This document shows, piece by piece, positions 14,945 to 21,105 of a DNA stretch of 21,964 bases (position 1 is its first letter; every line of letters begins with the position of its first letter). A program made the position numbers and the translations under genes. The notes beneath the pieces are model-generated. The model ran no database searches and was not told the DNA's origin. It saw only the letters and a list, made by a program, of their open reading frames with translations. This DNA is from an uncultured Oscillospiraceae bacterium. GTDB taxonomy: Bacteria > Bacillota > Clostridia > Oscillospirales > Oscillospiraceae. The DNA lies in assembly GCA_902497145.1 (NCBI GenBank), contig CABVDR010000042.1:1-21964 (forward strand), written 5' to 3'.

Positions 14945-15527
14945 AGACGAACACACCCCCTCCCCTACCCCGGAGGATCAAGAGAAGCCGGTTGCCAAGG
15001 AGGAGCCTAAGAAGGCCCCCGCCTATGTCCCGCCGGACACCAAGGAGAAGCGGCAGAAGTCGGTGTTTAAATACATCACGATCCTCTTTGCCGCTGCCTT
15101 TGTGCTGATGCTCCTCACCTTTATGATGGAACGGCGACAGAACCAGCAGGTGGTGGACAGCCTGAATGAGTCGGTAACCGGCCTGCGGGAGTCTCTCAGC
15201 AACGCCCAGTCCGCACAGGACATCTATGAGGAGAACATGGAGATGATCCAGCAGATCAACGATCTGGAGGCGGAGAACAAGCGGCTCACCGAGGAAAACA
15301 ACACCCTGTCCGCCAACCAGCAGCAGAGCACCCAGGCTGTGGAGGCCATGGGCTGGTTCTGGCAGATCGACGAGGCCTTTGTGCTGGAGAAGTACAGCCT
15401 GTGCCGGAGTCTGATTGATCAGATGGGTCCCGAGCTGGCCGCTGCGCTGCCCACCGAAGCGGTGACCGACAACGGACGGTTCTCCCCTGCGGACCGGTAT
15501 CAGGAGATCTACGACGCGGTGTACTAA
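14937..15527 (+). CDS. Single-pass membrane protein with coiled coil, coupled to parB
   Basis: I do not recognise the family. The 196 residues comprise a charged, Pro-rich cytoplasmic N-terminus (1-43), one TM helix (about 44-64, ITILFAAAFVLMLLTFMM), a Gln/Glu/Asn-rich coiled coil (about 66-135, including INDLEAENKRLTEENNTL), and a small C-terminal domain with Trp-rich AMGWFWQIDEAF. By the positive-inside rule the coiled coil is probably outside. The start overlaps the parB stop by 8 bp, which implies linked expression and possibly a role in origin or division placement, although position alone does not prove this. The layout loosely recalls FtsL/DivIC-like division proteins, but I see no specific match. 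Confidence 0.85.
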   Translation: MSKDEHTPSPTPEDQEKPVAKEEPKKAPAYVPPDTKEKRQKSVFKYITILFAAAFVLMLLTFMMERRQNQQVVDSLNESVTGLRESLSNAQSAQDIYEENMEMIQQINDLEAENKRLTEENNTLSANQQQSTQAVEAMGWFWQIDEAFVLEKYSLCRSLIDQMGPELAAALPTEAVTDNGRFSPADRYQEIYDAVY

Positions 15528-15531
15528 TTTC

Positions 15532-15580
15532 TTTCCACATTTTTAGTCTGAAGTGTGGAAAACTCTCTTTTCTCTTTTTA
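15532..15580 (+). terminator. Terminator of the parA-parB operon
   Basis: An 11-bp stem (15532-15542 with 15551-15561, one G-T pair) with an 8-nt loop is followed by a pyrimidine-rich tail ending TTTTCTCTTTTT. It starts 5 bp after the coiled-coil gene's stop. Confidence 0.75.
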
Positions 15581-15583
15581 AGG

Positions 15584-15870
15584 GAACGAGTGTTCCTTTC
15601 TGCTCGCACAGAAAGGAACCAAAGATGCGTTGGGGGACGGTTTCGGTGAGCACCTACGCGGAGCGGGTGCTCACAGGCGCCTTTCCCCCAAACCCCCTAT
15701 CTACGGGGGACGCCCTCCTGTGAGGTTAATCTGACCATCCGGCGGGCAAAATCAGAACAGCTCTCCCTTCTTGCCCCGGGCCTTAGGCCCTTTATATGCA
15801 AAGTTTAGAACACATTGCGCTGACTTAACGCCGCCTGCTCTGGCAAAGCTGTGGCAGCTAATTTGTGACC
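15584..15870 (+). repeat. Inverted-arm repeat element B (arm X only)
   Basis: This matches arm X of element A in order: hairpin GTTCCTTTCTG/CAGAAAGGAAC (15592-15619), CAAAGA, the branched stem with inner helix GTGAGCACC/GGTGCTCAC, CCCC-TATCTAC-GGGG, CCGGCGGGCAAAATCAGA, and GCCGCCTGCTCTGGC with GTGGCAGCTA. Arm Y is absent. Unrelated purine/pyrimidine-rich sequence (15871-15922) joins it to hairpin-pair copy 3. It lies between the parAB operon terminator and serS. Confidence 0.8.
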
Positions 15871-15922
15871 ATAGGCGAGGGAAGCAAAACTTCCACCTCC
15901 CCCCTCCCCTACGGGCGCAGAA

Positions 15923-16005
15923 GGGAAGCGAAGCTTCCCAGAAAGTTCTTTGCCAAGCTTTCTTTCAAGAAAGCGGAGCTTACTTTTTTCTCCGAAAAAA
16001 GTAAG
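15923..16005. repeat. Hairpin-pair repeat, copy 3 (with an extra hairpin)
   Basis: H2 (GGGAAGC, loop GAA, GCTTCCC; 15923-15939), linker AGAAAGTTCTTTGCC, and H1 (GCTTTCTT/AAGAAAGC; 15957-15974) are followed by a second H1-like hairpin (CTTACTTTTTT/AAAAAAGTAAG; 15979-16005), whose last two bases overlap the parS site. Confidence 0.8.
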
Positions 16006-16019
16006 TTTCACGTGAAACA
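16004..16019. promoter_or_regulatory. parS: Fifth parS site, in the serS leader
   Basis: AGTTTCACGTGAAACA matches parS at 15 of 16 positions. It lies 3 kb from the main cluster and 40 bp before serS, directly against a repeat hairpin. Confidence 0.88.
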
Positions 16020-16059
16020 ACTCAAACAAACCAAAATAACAATATTGGAGGAAGAAACC

Positions 16060-17361
16060 ATGCTGGATATTAAGTTTGTCCGGGAAAATCCCGACGTGGT
16101 AAAGGAAAACATCAAGAAGAAGTTCCAGGACCAGAAGCTGCCCCTGGTGGACGAGGTGCTGGAGCTGGACAGCCAGAACCGCGCCGCCATCGCCGAGGCC
16201 CAGGAGCTGCGCACCCAGCGTAACGCCCTGTCCAAGCAGGTGGGCATCCTGATGGGTCAGGCCAAGAAGGATCCCTCCAAACTCCAGGAGGCCGAGGAGG
16301 CCAAGGCCAAGGTAAAGGCCAACGCCGACCGTCTGGCCGAGCTGGAGGCCCAGGAGACCGACCTGGCCCAGAAGATCCGCCACATTATGCTCCAGATCCC
16401 CAACATCATTGACCCCTCCGTGCCCATCGGCCCCGACGACTCCGCCAATGTGGAGGTGCAGCGCTTCGGTGAGCCCGTCACCCCCGACTTTGAGATCCCC
16501 TACCACACCCAGATCATGGAGTCCTTTGACGGCATCGACATGGACGCCGCCGGCCGCGTCTCCGGCAACGGCTTCTACTACCTGATGGGCGACATCGCCC
16601 GCCTCCACGAGGCGGTGCTGGCCTACGCCCGCGACTTCATGATCGACAAGGGCTTCACCTTCTGCATCCCCCCCTTCATGATCCACGGCAACGTGGTGGA
16701 GGGCGTCATGTCCCAGACCGAGATGGACGCCATGATGTACAAGATTGAGGGCGAGGATCTGTACCTGATCGGCACCTCCGAGCACTCCATGATCGGCAAG
16801 TTCATTGACCAGATCCTCACCGAGGACCAGCTGCCCCAGACCCTCACCTCCTACTCCCCCTGCTTCCGCAAGGAGAAGGGCGCTCACGGCATTGAGGAGC
16901 GCGGCGTGTACCGCATCCACCAGTTTGAGAAGCAGGAAATGGTAGTCGTCTGTAAGCCCGAGGACTCCATGGACTGGTACGAGAAGATGTGGCGCTACTC
17001 CGTGGAGCTGTTCCGCTCTCTGGACATCCCCGTGCGCCAGCTGGAGTGCTGCTCCGGTGATCTGGCCGACCTGAAGGTGAAGTCCTGCGACATCGAGGCC
17101 TGGTCCCCCCGTCAGCAGAAGTACTTTGAGGTCTGCTCCTGCTCCAACCTGGGCGACGCCCAGGCCCGCCGCCTGAAGATGCGCGTCAAGGGCGAGAAGG
17201 GCACCTACCTGCCCCACACCCTGAACAACACCGTGGTGGCTCCTCCCCGCATGCTCATTGCCTTCCTGGAGAACAACCTCCAGGCCGACGGCACCGTGAA
17301 GATCCCCGCCGTGATCCAGCCCTACATGGGCGGCACTCAGGTGCTGACTCCTAAGCACTAA
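16060..17361 (+). CDS. serS: Seryl-tRNA synthetase
   Basis: The start is the ATG at 16060 (MLDIKFVREN), preceded by TTGGAGGAAG. The frame is open further upstream, but that part is repeat and parS sequence. The 433 residues show the class II SerRS layout: an N-terminal antiparallel coiled-coil arm (about 27-105) that grips the long variable arm of tRNA-Ser, motif 2 around CFRKEKGAHGIEERGVYRIHQFEK, and motif 3 around FEVCSCSNLGDAQARRLKMR near the C-terminus. The T-x-E serine-binding loop reads GTSEHSMIG, where many bacterial enzymes have PTAE; the Thr and Glu are kept. It charges tRNA-Ser, and also tRNA-Sec where present. No T-box is visible in front of it. Confidence 0.97.
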   Translation: MLDIKFVRENPDVVKENIKKKFQDQKLPLVDEVLELDSQNRAAIAEAQELRTQRNALSKQVGILMGQAKKDPSKLQEAEEAKAKVKANADRLAELEAQETDLAQKIRHIMLQIPNIIDPSVPIGPDDSANVEVQRFGEPVTPDFEIPYHTQIMESFDGIDMDAAGRVSGNGFYYLMGDIARLHEAVLAYARDFMIDKGFTFCIPPFMIHGNVVEGVMSQTEMDAMMYKIEGEDLYLIGTSEHSMIGKFIDQILTEDQLPQTLTSYSPCFRKEKGAHGIEERGVYRIHQFEKQEMVVVCKPEDSMDWYEKMWRYSVELFRSLDIPVRQLECCSGDLADLKVKSCDIEAWSPRQQKYFEVCSCSNLGDAQARRLKMRVKGEKGTYLPHTLNNTVVAPPRMLIAFLENNLQADGTVKIPAVIQPYMGGTQVLTPKH

Positions 17362-17374
17362 TGGAATTTCCCCA

Positions 17375-17411
17375 CCTCCGCCGTCTCTACATCATATTGA
17401 GACGGCGGAGG
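17375..17411 (+). terminator. Strong hairpin after serS, weak terminator candidate
   Basis: A 13-bp perfect GC-rich stem (17375-17387 with 17399-17411) with an 11-nt loop lies 13 bp after the serS stop. No T-run follows, so intrinsic termination is uncertain; it may protect the 3' end or act as an attenuator. I see no other feature in 17412-17638. Confidence 0.4.
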
Positions 17412-17638
17412 CGGAACAAATCCCATTCACGCTGCTGATCAAAGATAAATTTCAATTTGTAATATCTTTTCCAATTATTACACCGCTTTCCAGCGGATAG
17501 CGCCCTCCTCTCCCCTTCTCCGGGTCATTTTGCCCCCTCCAAACGGCTCCAGAGCAGAATTCGCTCAAAACCCTTGGGGCGCAAGGCTTTTGAGACAGGC
17601 AAAATTGGGAGCGGCGGAAGGCGCTTTGGGAGGTAATC

Positions 17639-17995
17639 ATGTCGGACGAAAAACGCCCACAGGAAGAAAAAAACTACATCCCCGCCTCTCCGGTGAAGCG
17701 GACCCTGGCCTGGATCGGCCTGGCTTACATGGTGATCGTGGTGGCCCTGACCACCTACTACTATTTTACCGGCACCACGCTGGGCAACCTGGGTCCTCTG
17801 CTGACGGTGCCGGGCCTCATCGGTCTGGGCGCGCTCAGCGTGGTGAGCTACCGCTCCACCGGCCGGCCCGGCAAAGTACCCGCCATCCTGCTGGCAGTGG
17901 TGTGCTGGGCCTTGGCTCTGGCCACCCTGCCTCTGGGCATCGTGGGACTGCTGAGCAACTTCGGTGAGGTCTTTGGGTTCACCGTTGTATTTTAA
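17639..17995 (+). CDS. Small membrane protein of unknown function
   Basis: I do not recognise the family. The 118 residues have a charged N-terminus (MSDEKRPQEEK) and three predicted TM helices (about 22-42, 49-68 and 79-104), separated by short loops with a basic YRSTGRPGK segment between the second and third. GGGAGGT lies before the ATG. The stop is 19 bp before the rsmG start, so the two are probably co-transcribed. Nothing in the sequence links it to a reaction. Confidence 0.85.
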   Translation: MSDEKRPQEEKNYIPASPVKRTLAWIGLAYMVIVVALTTYYYFTGTTLGNLGPLLTVPGLIGLGALSVVSYRSTGRPGKVPAILLAVVCWALALATLPLGIVGLLSNFGEVFGFTVVF

Positions 17996-18014
17996 GAACT
18001 TGGAGGATCCCCTC

Positions 18015-18728
18015 ATGGAACAGATCATTTCCGCAGGTCTGACGGAGCTGGGCCTATCTCAGAACGTGCCCCCTCAGGCCGCTGGACAGCTGGCAGAGTA
18101 CGGCCGGCTGATGCTGGAAAAAAACCAGGTGATGAACCTGACCGCCATCCGGGAGGAGGACGGCGTAGCCCGGCTGCACATGCTGGACAGCGCCGCCCTG
18201 TTAAACTGGGGGGACTTTGAAGGCAAGACCCTGTTGGACGTGGGCACCGGAGCCGGCCTGCCCGGCCTGCCCCTGAAGATCCTGGTTCCCTCCCTCCAGG
18301 TGACCCTGCTGGACAGCCTGAACAAGCGGGTGGACTGGCTCAACGAGGTATGCGCCCAGCTAGGGCTGGAGGGTATTCAGGCCGTCCACGCCCGGGCGGA
18401 GGAGCAGGCCCTGGTAAAGGGCTGGCGGGACGGCTTTGACATTGTCACCGCCCGAGCCGTGGCCGAGCTGCGGCTTCTGTGTGAGCTGTGTCTCCCCTTT
18501 GTCAAGGTGGGAGGCGTGTTTCTGGCCATGAAGGCGGTAGACAGCCAGCAGGAGCTGGACCAGGCCGCCCACTGCATCAAAATGTTAGGTGGACGGGTGG
18601 AGCCGGTCATGGACTATCCCGTCCCCGGCACCGGGGTGACCCACCGGCTGATCCCCATCCGCAAGGTGGCCCCCACTCTGAAGGGTTATCCCAGAAGATG
18701 GGCCAAAATTCAAAAAAATCCCCTGTGA
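18015..18728 (+). CDS. rsmG: 16S rRNA (guanine-N7) methyltransferase RsmG (GidB)
   Basis: The ATG at 18015 is preceded by TTGGAGGAT. An in-frame start at 17964 would overlap the upstream gene and lacks such a site. The 237 residues carry the GidB signature: EKNQVMNLTAIRE (35-47), LHMLDSAALL (54-63), and the SAM-binding glycine loop LLDVGTGAGLPGLPLKI (73-89). The enzyme makes m7G527 in 16S rRNA; loss gives low-level streptomycin resistance. In many Firmicutes rsmG lies beside noc-parA-parB at the origin. Here about 2.5 kb with serS and repeat B separate it from that group. Confidence 0.97.
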   Translation: MEQIISAGLTELGLSQNVPPQAAGQLAEYGRLMLEKNQVMNLTAIREEDGVARLHMLDSAALLNWGDFEGKTLLDVGTGAGLPGLPLKILVPSLQVTLLDSLNKRVDWLNEVCAQLGLEGIQAVHARAEEQALVKGWRDGFDIVTARAVAELRLLCELCLPFVKVGGVFLAMKAVDSQQELDQAAHCIKMLGGRVEPVMDYPVPGTGVTHRLIPIRKVAPTLKGYPRRWAKIQKNPL

Positions 18729-18814
18729 TTTTGGATAATTTTGGGCGATTCCTTCCTTTTTTGCGTTTGAATGAAAATTATTTTGATTTCGTGAGATTTT
18801 TTTCAAAAAAGTTG

Positions 18815-18842
18815 TTGACGAACCTTGGATTTGTGATAGACT
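18815..18842 (+). promoter_or_regulatory. Promoter of the minD-like gene
   Basis: TTGACG (18815-18820), a 16-bp spacer and TAGACT (18837-18842) would start transcription about 20 nt before the minD-like ATG. The stretch 18729-18814 is AT-rich and has no clear rsmG terminator. Confidence 0.65.
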
Positions 18843-18867
18843 GGAATTGGTGTATAGGAGGAATTTC

Positions 18868-19602
18868 ATGGGAAGCGTAATTGTAGTGACCTCTGGCAAG
18901 GGGGGAACTGGAAAAACCTCCATCACCGGCGGCGTAGGCTCCTGCCTGGCTCGGCTGGGTAAGAGCGTACTGTGTATTGATATGGACATTGGCCTGCGCA
19001 ACCTGGATATCTCTCTGGGTCTGAGCGACCGGGCTTTGATGGATTTTTCCGACGTGGTGTTTGGCCGCTGCTCCCTGGAAAAGGCGGCGGTGAGCCACCC
19101 CGATCTGCCGGGCCTGTCACTGCTGTCCGCCCCCATGTCCTTTACCCCGCAGCTAACACAATGGCAGGTTCAGGAGCTGTTGGACACCGCCCGAAAGCGG
19201 TACGATTACATCCTGATCGACTCCCCCGCTGGCCTGGGCTCCGGCTTTCAGCTGGCGACCTGCGGAGCCGACCGGGCCCTGGTGGTGGCCACCAACGACA
19301 CCTCCTCCCTCCGGGACGCCCAACGCACCGTAGCGGAGTTGGAGCGTCTGGACCAAATCCACCTGATTATGAACCGCATTCAGCCCAAGCTGCTGCGCCA
19401 GCTGCGCACCACCATCGACGATGCCATGGACGCCGCGGGCTTGCCCCTGATCGGCGTGGTCCCTGAGGATCCCAGAGTCATTCTATCGGCCAATCAGGGC
19501 CGGCCCCTGATCCTCAATGGACGGCAAGGCGCTGCCAATGCATGTCTGAATATCGCAAAACGAATCCAGGGCATCCGCGTGCCCATCATGCGCATTCGAT
19601 GA
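18868..19602 (+). CDS. minD: MinD-like septum-site ATPase
   Basis: The ATG at 18868 follows AGGAGGAATTTC. The 244 residues match MinD in its diagnostic blocks: IDMDIGLRNLDISLGL (about 36-51), LIDSPAGLGSGFQLA and GADRALVVATND. The P-loop is KGGTGKTS (11-18), where MinD usually has KGGVGKTT; the signature Lys is kept. MinD normally binds the membrane through a C-terminal amphipathic helix and places MinC away from mid-cell. Here the end (AKRIQGIRVPIMRIR) is short but amphipathic, so membrane binding is possible. No minC or minE is in the window. It is followed after 39 bp by the mgsA-like gene, probably in one operon. Confidence 0.88.
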   Translation: MGSVIVVTSGKGGTGKTSITGGVGSCLARLGKSVLCIDMDIGLRNLDISLGLSDRALMDFSDVVFGRCSLEKAAVSHPDLPGLSLLSAPMSFTPQLTQWQVQELLDTARKRYDYILIDSPAGLGSGFQLATCGADRALVVATNDTSSLRDAQRTVAELERLDQIHLIMNRIQPKLLRQLRTTIDDAMDAAGLPLIGVVPEDPRVILSANQGRPLILNGRQGAANACLNIAKRIQGIRVPIMRIR

Positions 19603-19641
19603 ATTACCTGTTCTATCACGATTAAGGAGGTAATCGCCACC

Positions 19642-20058
19642 ATGAATATCGCAATTATGTGTCACAACCGCAAGCAGGAACTGATGGTTCAGTTCTGCAC
19701 CGCCTACTGCGGCATTCTGTCCAAGCACACCGTCTGTGCCACCAATGCCACCGGACGGATGGTGGCGGAGGCCACCGGTCTGCCCGTCAATCTGTTTTTG
19801 TCCCACGAGCACGGCGGCATTGAGCAGATCGGCCAGCGCATTATCTATAATGAGATCGATATGGTCCTCTTCTTCAACTCTCCCCAGGACAACACCATGG
19901 ACGAGGACGTGATGTATATCGCCCGTCTGTGCGACCAGCACTCCGTGCCCATGGCCACCAACGTGGCCACCGCCGAGCTGCTGATCCATGGTCTGGCCCG
20001 GGGCGACTTGGATTGGCGTATCGTCATGAATCCCAACCGGGTCCCGTTTGCCCTGTAA
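19642..20058 (+). CDS. mgsA: Methylglyoxal synthase-like protein, catalytic residues lost
   Basis: This 138-residue protein aligns without gaps to B. subtilis/E. coli MgsA through most of its length (for example IARLCDQHSVPMATNVATAELL and the fold start MNIAIMCHN). The enzyme turns dihydroxyacetone phosphate into methylglyoxal. By E. coli numbering the key residues are changed: Asp20 to Asn, the catalytic base Asp71 to Ile (GGIEQIG for GGDQQVG), Asp91 to Ser, His98 to Met and Lys23 to Gln. Asp101, Thr45, Thr48 and Ser65 remain. It is therefore probably not a working methylglyoxal synthase, yet the frame is intact and has a perfect TAAGGAGGT site. It follows minD closely. A regulatory or ligand-sensing role is inferred, not shown. 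Confidence 0.85.
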   Translation: MNIAIMCHNRKQELMVQFCTAYCGILSKHTVCATNATGRMVAEATGLPVNLFLSHEHGGIEQIGQRIIYNEIDMVLFFNSPQDNTMDEDVMYIARLCDQHSVPMATNVATAELLIHGLARGDLDWRIVMNPNRVPFAL

Positions 20059-20068
20059 GGCAGAGCAA

Positions 20069-20097
20069 TTGACGTTCAGTCCCCATTTTGGTATGAT
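20069..20097 (+). promoter_or_regulatory. Promoter of the T-box/hisS unit
   Basis: TTGACG (20069-20074), a 17-bp spacer and TATGAT (20092-20097). The expected start, near 20104, coincides with the first base-paired positions of the T-box stem I. Confidence 0.8.
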
Positions 20098-20103
20098 AAG
20101 CAA

Positions 20104-20352
20104 CCGCCACGACGGCGCATGAGTAGTCCGGTTACCGCCCGACAGAGAGAAACCCCACGGCTGAAAGGGTTTTAGGGAGATGGCCCGGAGGAAGACAGCG
20201 CTACCAGCGGGCCCGGAGACGGGCGCGGTCTCCCCTGCCGCAACACAGGGCCAAAGGGAACAGGGTCGCCCTGTTCTGAAATTGGGTGGCACCACGAAGC
20301 GTTTGTTAGGCGCTCTCGTCCCAATCACGGGACGGGAGCGTCTACTTTTTTC
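20104..20352 (+). promoter_or_regulatory. T-box leader with Asp (GAC) specifier
   Basis: The conserved T-box GGGTGGCACCACG is at 20284-20296. Stem I can be traced: the lower helix GCGC/GCGC (20115-20118 with 20198-20201), the specifier loop with AGTA on the 5' side (20122-20125) and GGAA-GAC-A on the 3' side, the helix TCCGG/CCGGA (20127-20131 with 20185-20189), and the AGAGAG...GGCTGAAAG apical hairpin. By comparison with the B. subtilis glyQS leader the specifier is GAC (20194-20196), an Asp codon. The variable base of the T-box bulge is C, which pairs with the G73 discriminator of tRNA-Asp, not the C73 of tRNA-His. The terminator is a 12-bp stem (20311-20322 with 20329-20340) followed by a run of six T. 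Uncharged tRNA-Asp should favour read-through toward hisS. Confidence 0.92.
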
Positions 20353-20398
20353 GGAGAAAAAAGTAGGCAAAAAAGCTTTGTGCGAAACTGCGTTTCGC
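20342..20398. repeat. Hairpin-pair repeat, copy 4 (inverted)
   Basis: H1 (CTACTTTTTT/AAAAAAGTAG; 20342-20366), a linker, and H2 (GCGAAAC, loop TGC, GTTTCGC; 20382-20398), in the opposite orientation to the other copies. It begins two bases after the T-box terminator stem, and its left arm supplies that terminator's T-run. Confidence 0.8.
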
Positions 20399-20409
20399 CT
20401 CTGGGGATT

Positions 20410-20425
20410 CCGCCCTGCGGGGCGG
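20410..20425. repeat. GC hairpin flanking element C, left
   Basis: CCGCCCTGCGGGGCGG folds on itself. The same hairpin in opposite orientation (CCGCCCCGCAGGGCGG) occurs at 21048-21063, so the two bracket element C. Confidence 0.6.
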
Positions 20426-20473
20426 CTACCTCTCTCCTCTTTTGCAGAAGCAGTCGTTGTCTGCTTAAACCGT

Positions 20474-21042
20474 AAGGTATGTTCTTTCCAGTGATGGAAA
20501 GAACCAAAGATCACCGGGGACCGCCTTCGATAAACACCTGGCTTGCGCCGGTGTTTATAGGCGGCTTATCCCCGGACCCCTGTTTACGAGAGTGGGCACC
20601 TTTAATCCGGTAATTTTTTCCGGCGGGCAAAATTTGAGTAAATTCTGCTTCTCTTTTCGGCCCACTGGGGCCTGTTGCTATCTAAATTCATAGATCATTG
20701 CTTCTATTCCACACCGCCTGGTGCCTGCCTTCCGTTTGGGTGCGACCTTCATCGGCAGTGAACCAGCTGCCACAGCTATACCAGGGTAGGCGGTGTCATT
20801 TCAGCGCAGTATTCTCCAGATTTTGCACACTTAGGGCCCCGTGGCCCGGCGGCAAACAGTACATGCCACTCAAATTTTGCCCGCCGGACGATAGTGCCCA
20901 ACCCCCAGGCAGGCGTCCCCCGTAAATAGGGGGACCGGGGGAAAGGTGACTATGAGCGCCCGCTCCGCGATGGCGCTCATCGGAGCCGTCCCCCGGCGCA
21001 TCTTTGGTTACTTTCTGTGCGAACAGAAAGTAACACCCGTCC
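20474..21042 (-). repeat. Inverted-arm repeat element C (full length, inverted)
   Basis: Read left to right, arm Y comes first: hairpin GTTCTTTCCA-GTGA-TGGAAAGAAC at 20481-20504, CAAAGA, helix ATAAACACC/GGTGTTTAT, CCGGCGGGCAAAATTTGAG, GGCCCACTGGGGCC and ACACCGCCTGGTGCC. Arm X follows in inverse: GCCACAGCTATACCAGGGTAG, then CTCAAATTTTGCCCGCCGG, helix ATGAGCGCC/GGCGCTCAT, TCTTTG, and hairpin GTTACTTTCTGT/ACAGAAAGTAAC ending at 21034. The whole is the reverse orientation of element A and lies between the hisS T-box and the hisS start, so a read-through transcript carries it. Confidence 0.85.
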
Positions 21043-21047
21043 CTCCT

Positions 21048-21063
21048 CCGCCCCGCAGGGCGG
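21048..21063. repeat. GC hairpin flanking element C, right
   Basis: CCGCCCCGCAGGGCGG is the inverse partner of the hairpin at 20410-20425. It lies 42 bp before the hisS start. Confidence 0.6.
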
Positions 21064-21105
21064 AACTCTCCCAAAAAGAACTCCAAAGAAAGGATTTTGA
21101 TACCC

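Noticed and set aside
15865..16059. Longer serS with an N-terminal extension
   Set aside because: The extension is repeat and parS sequence. The ATG at 16060 begins a normal SerRS N-terminus with GGAGGAAG before it.
15871..16059. Possible T-box or other riboswitch in front of serS
   Set aside because: There is no GGGTGG-ACC-CG motif or terminator/antiterminator pair; the leader is made of repeat hairpins and parS.
15805..17358. Long minus-strand open frame (517 codons) opposite serS
   Set aside because: It mirrors serS, which has clear SerRS motifs. The antisense product is low-complexity and starts in no recognisable promoter or ribosome-binding context.
19483..20514. Minus-strand open frame (343 codons) across minD, mgsA and the T-box
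   Set aside because: It crosses well-supported genes and the T-box in antisense. Its N-terminal part is repeat-element sequence.
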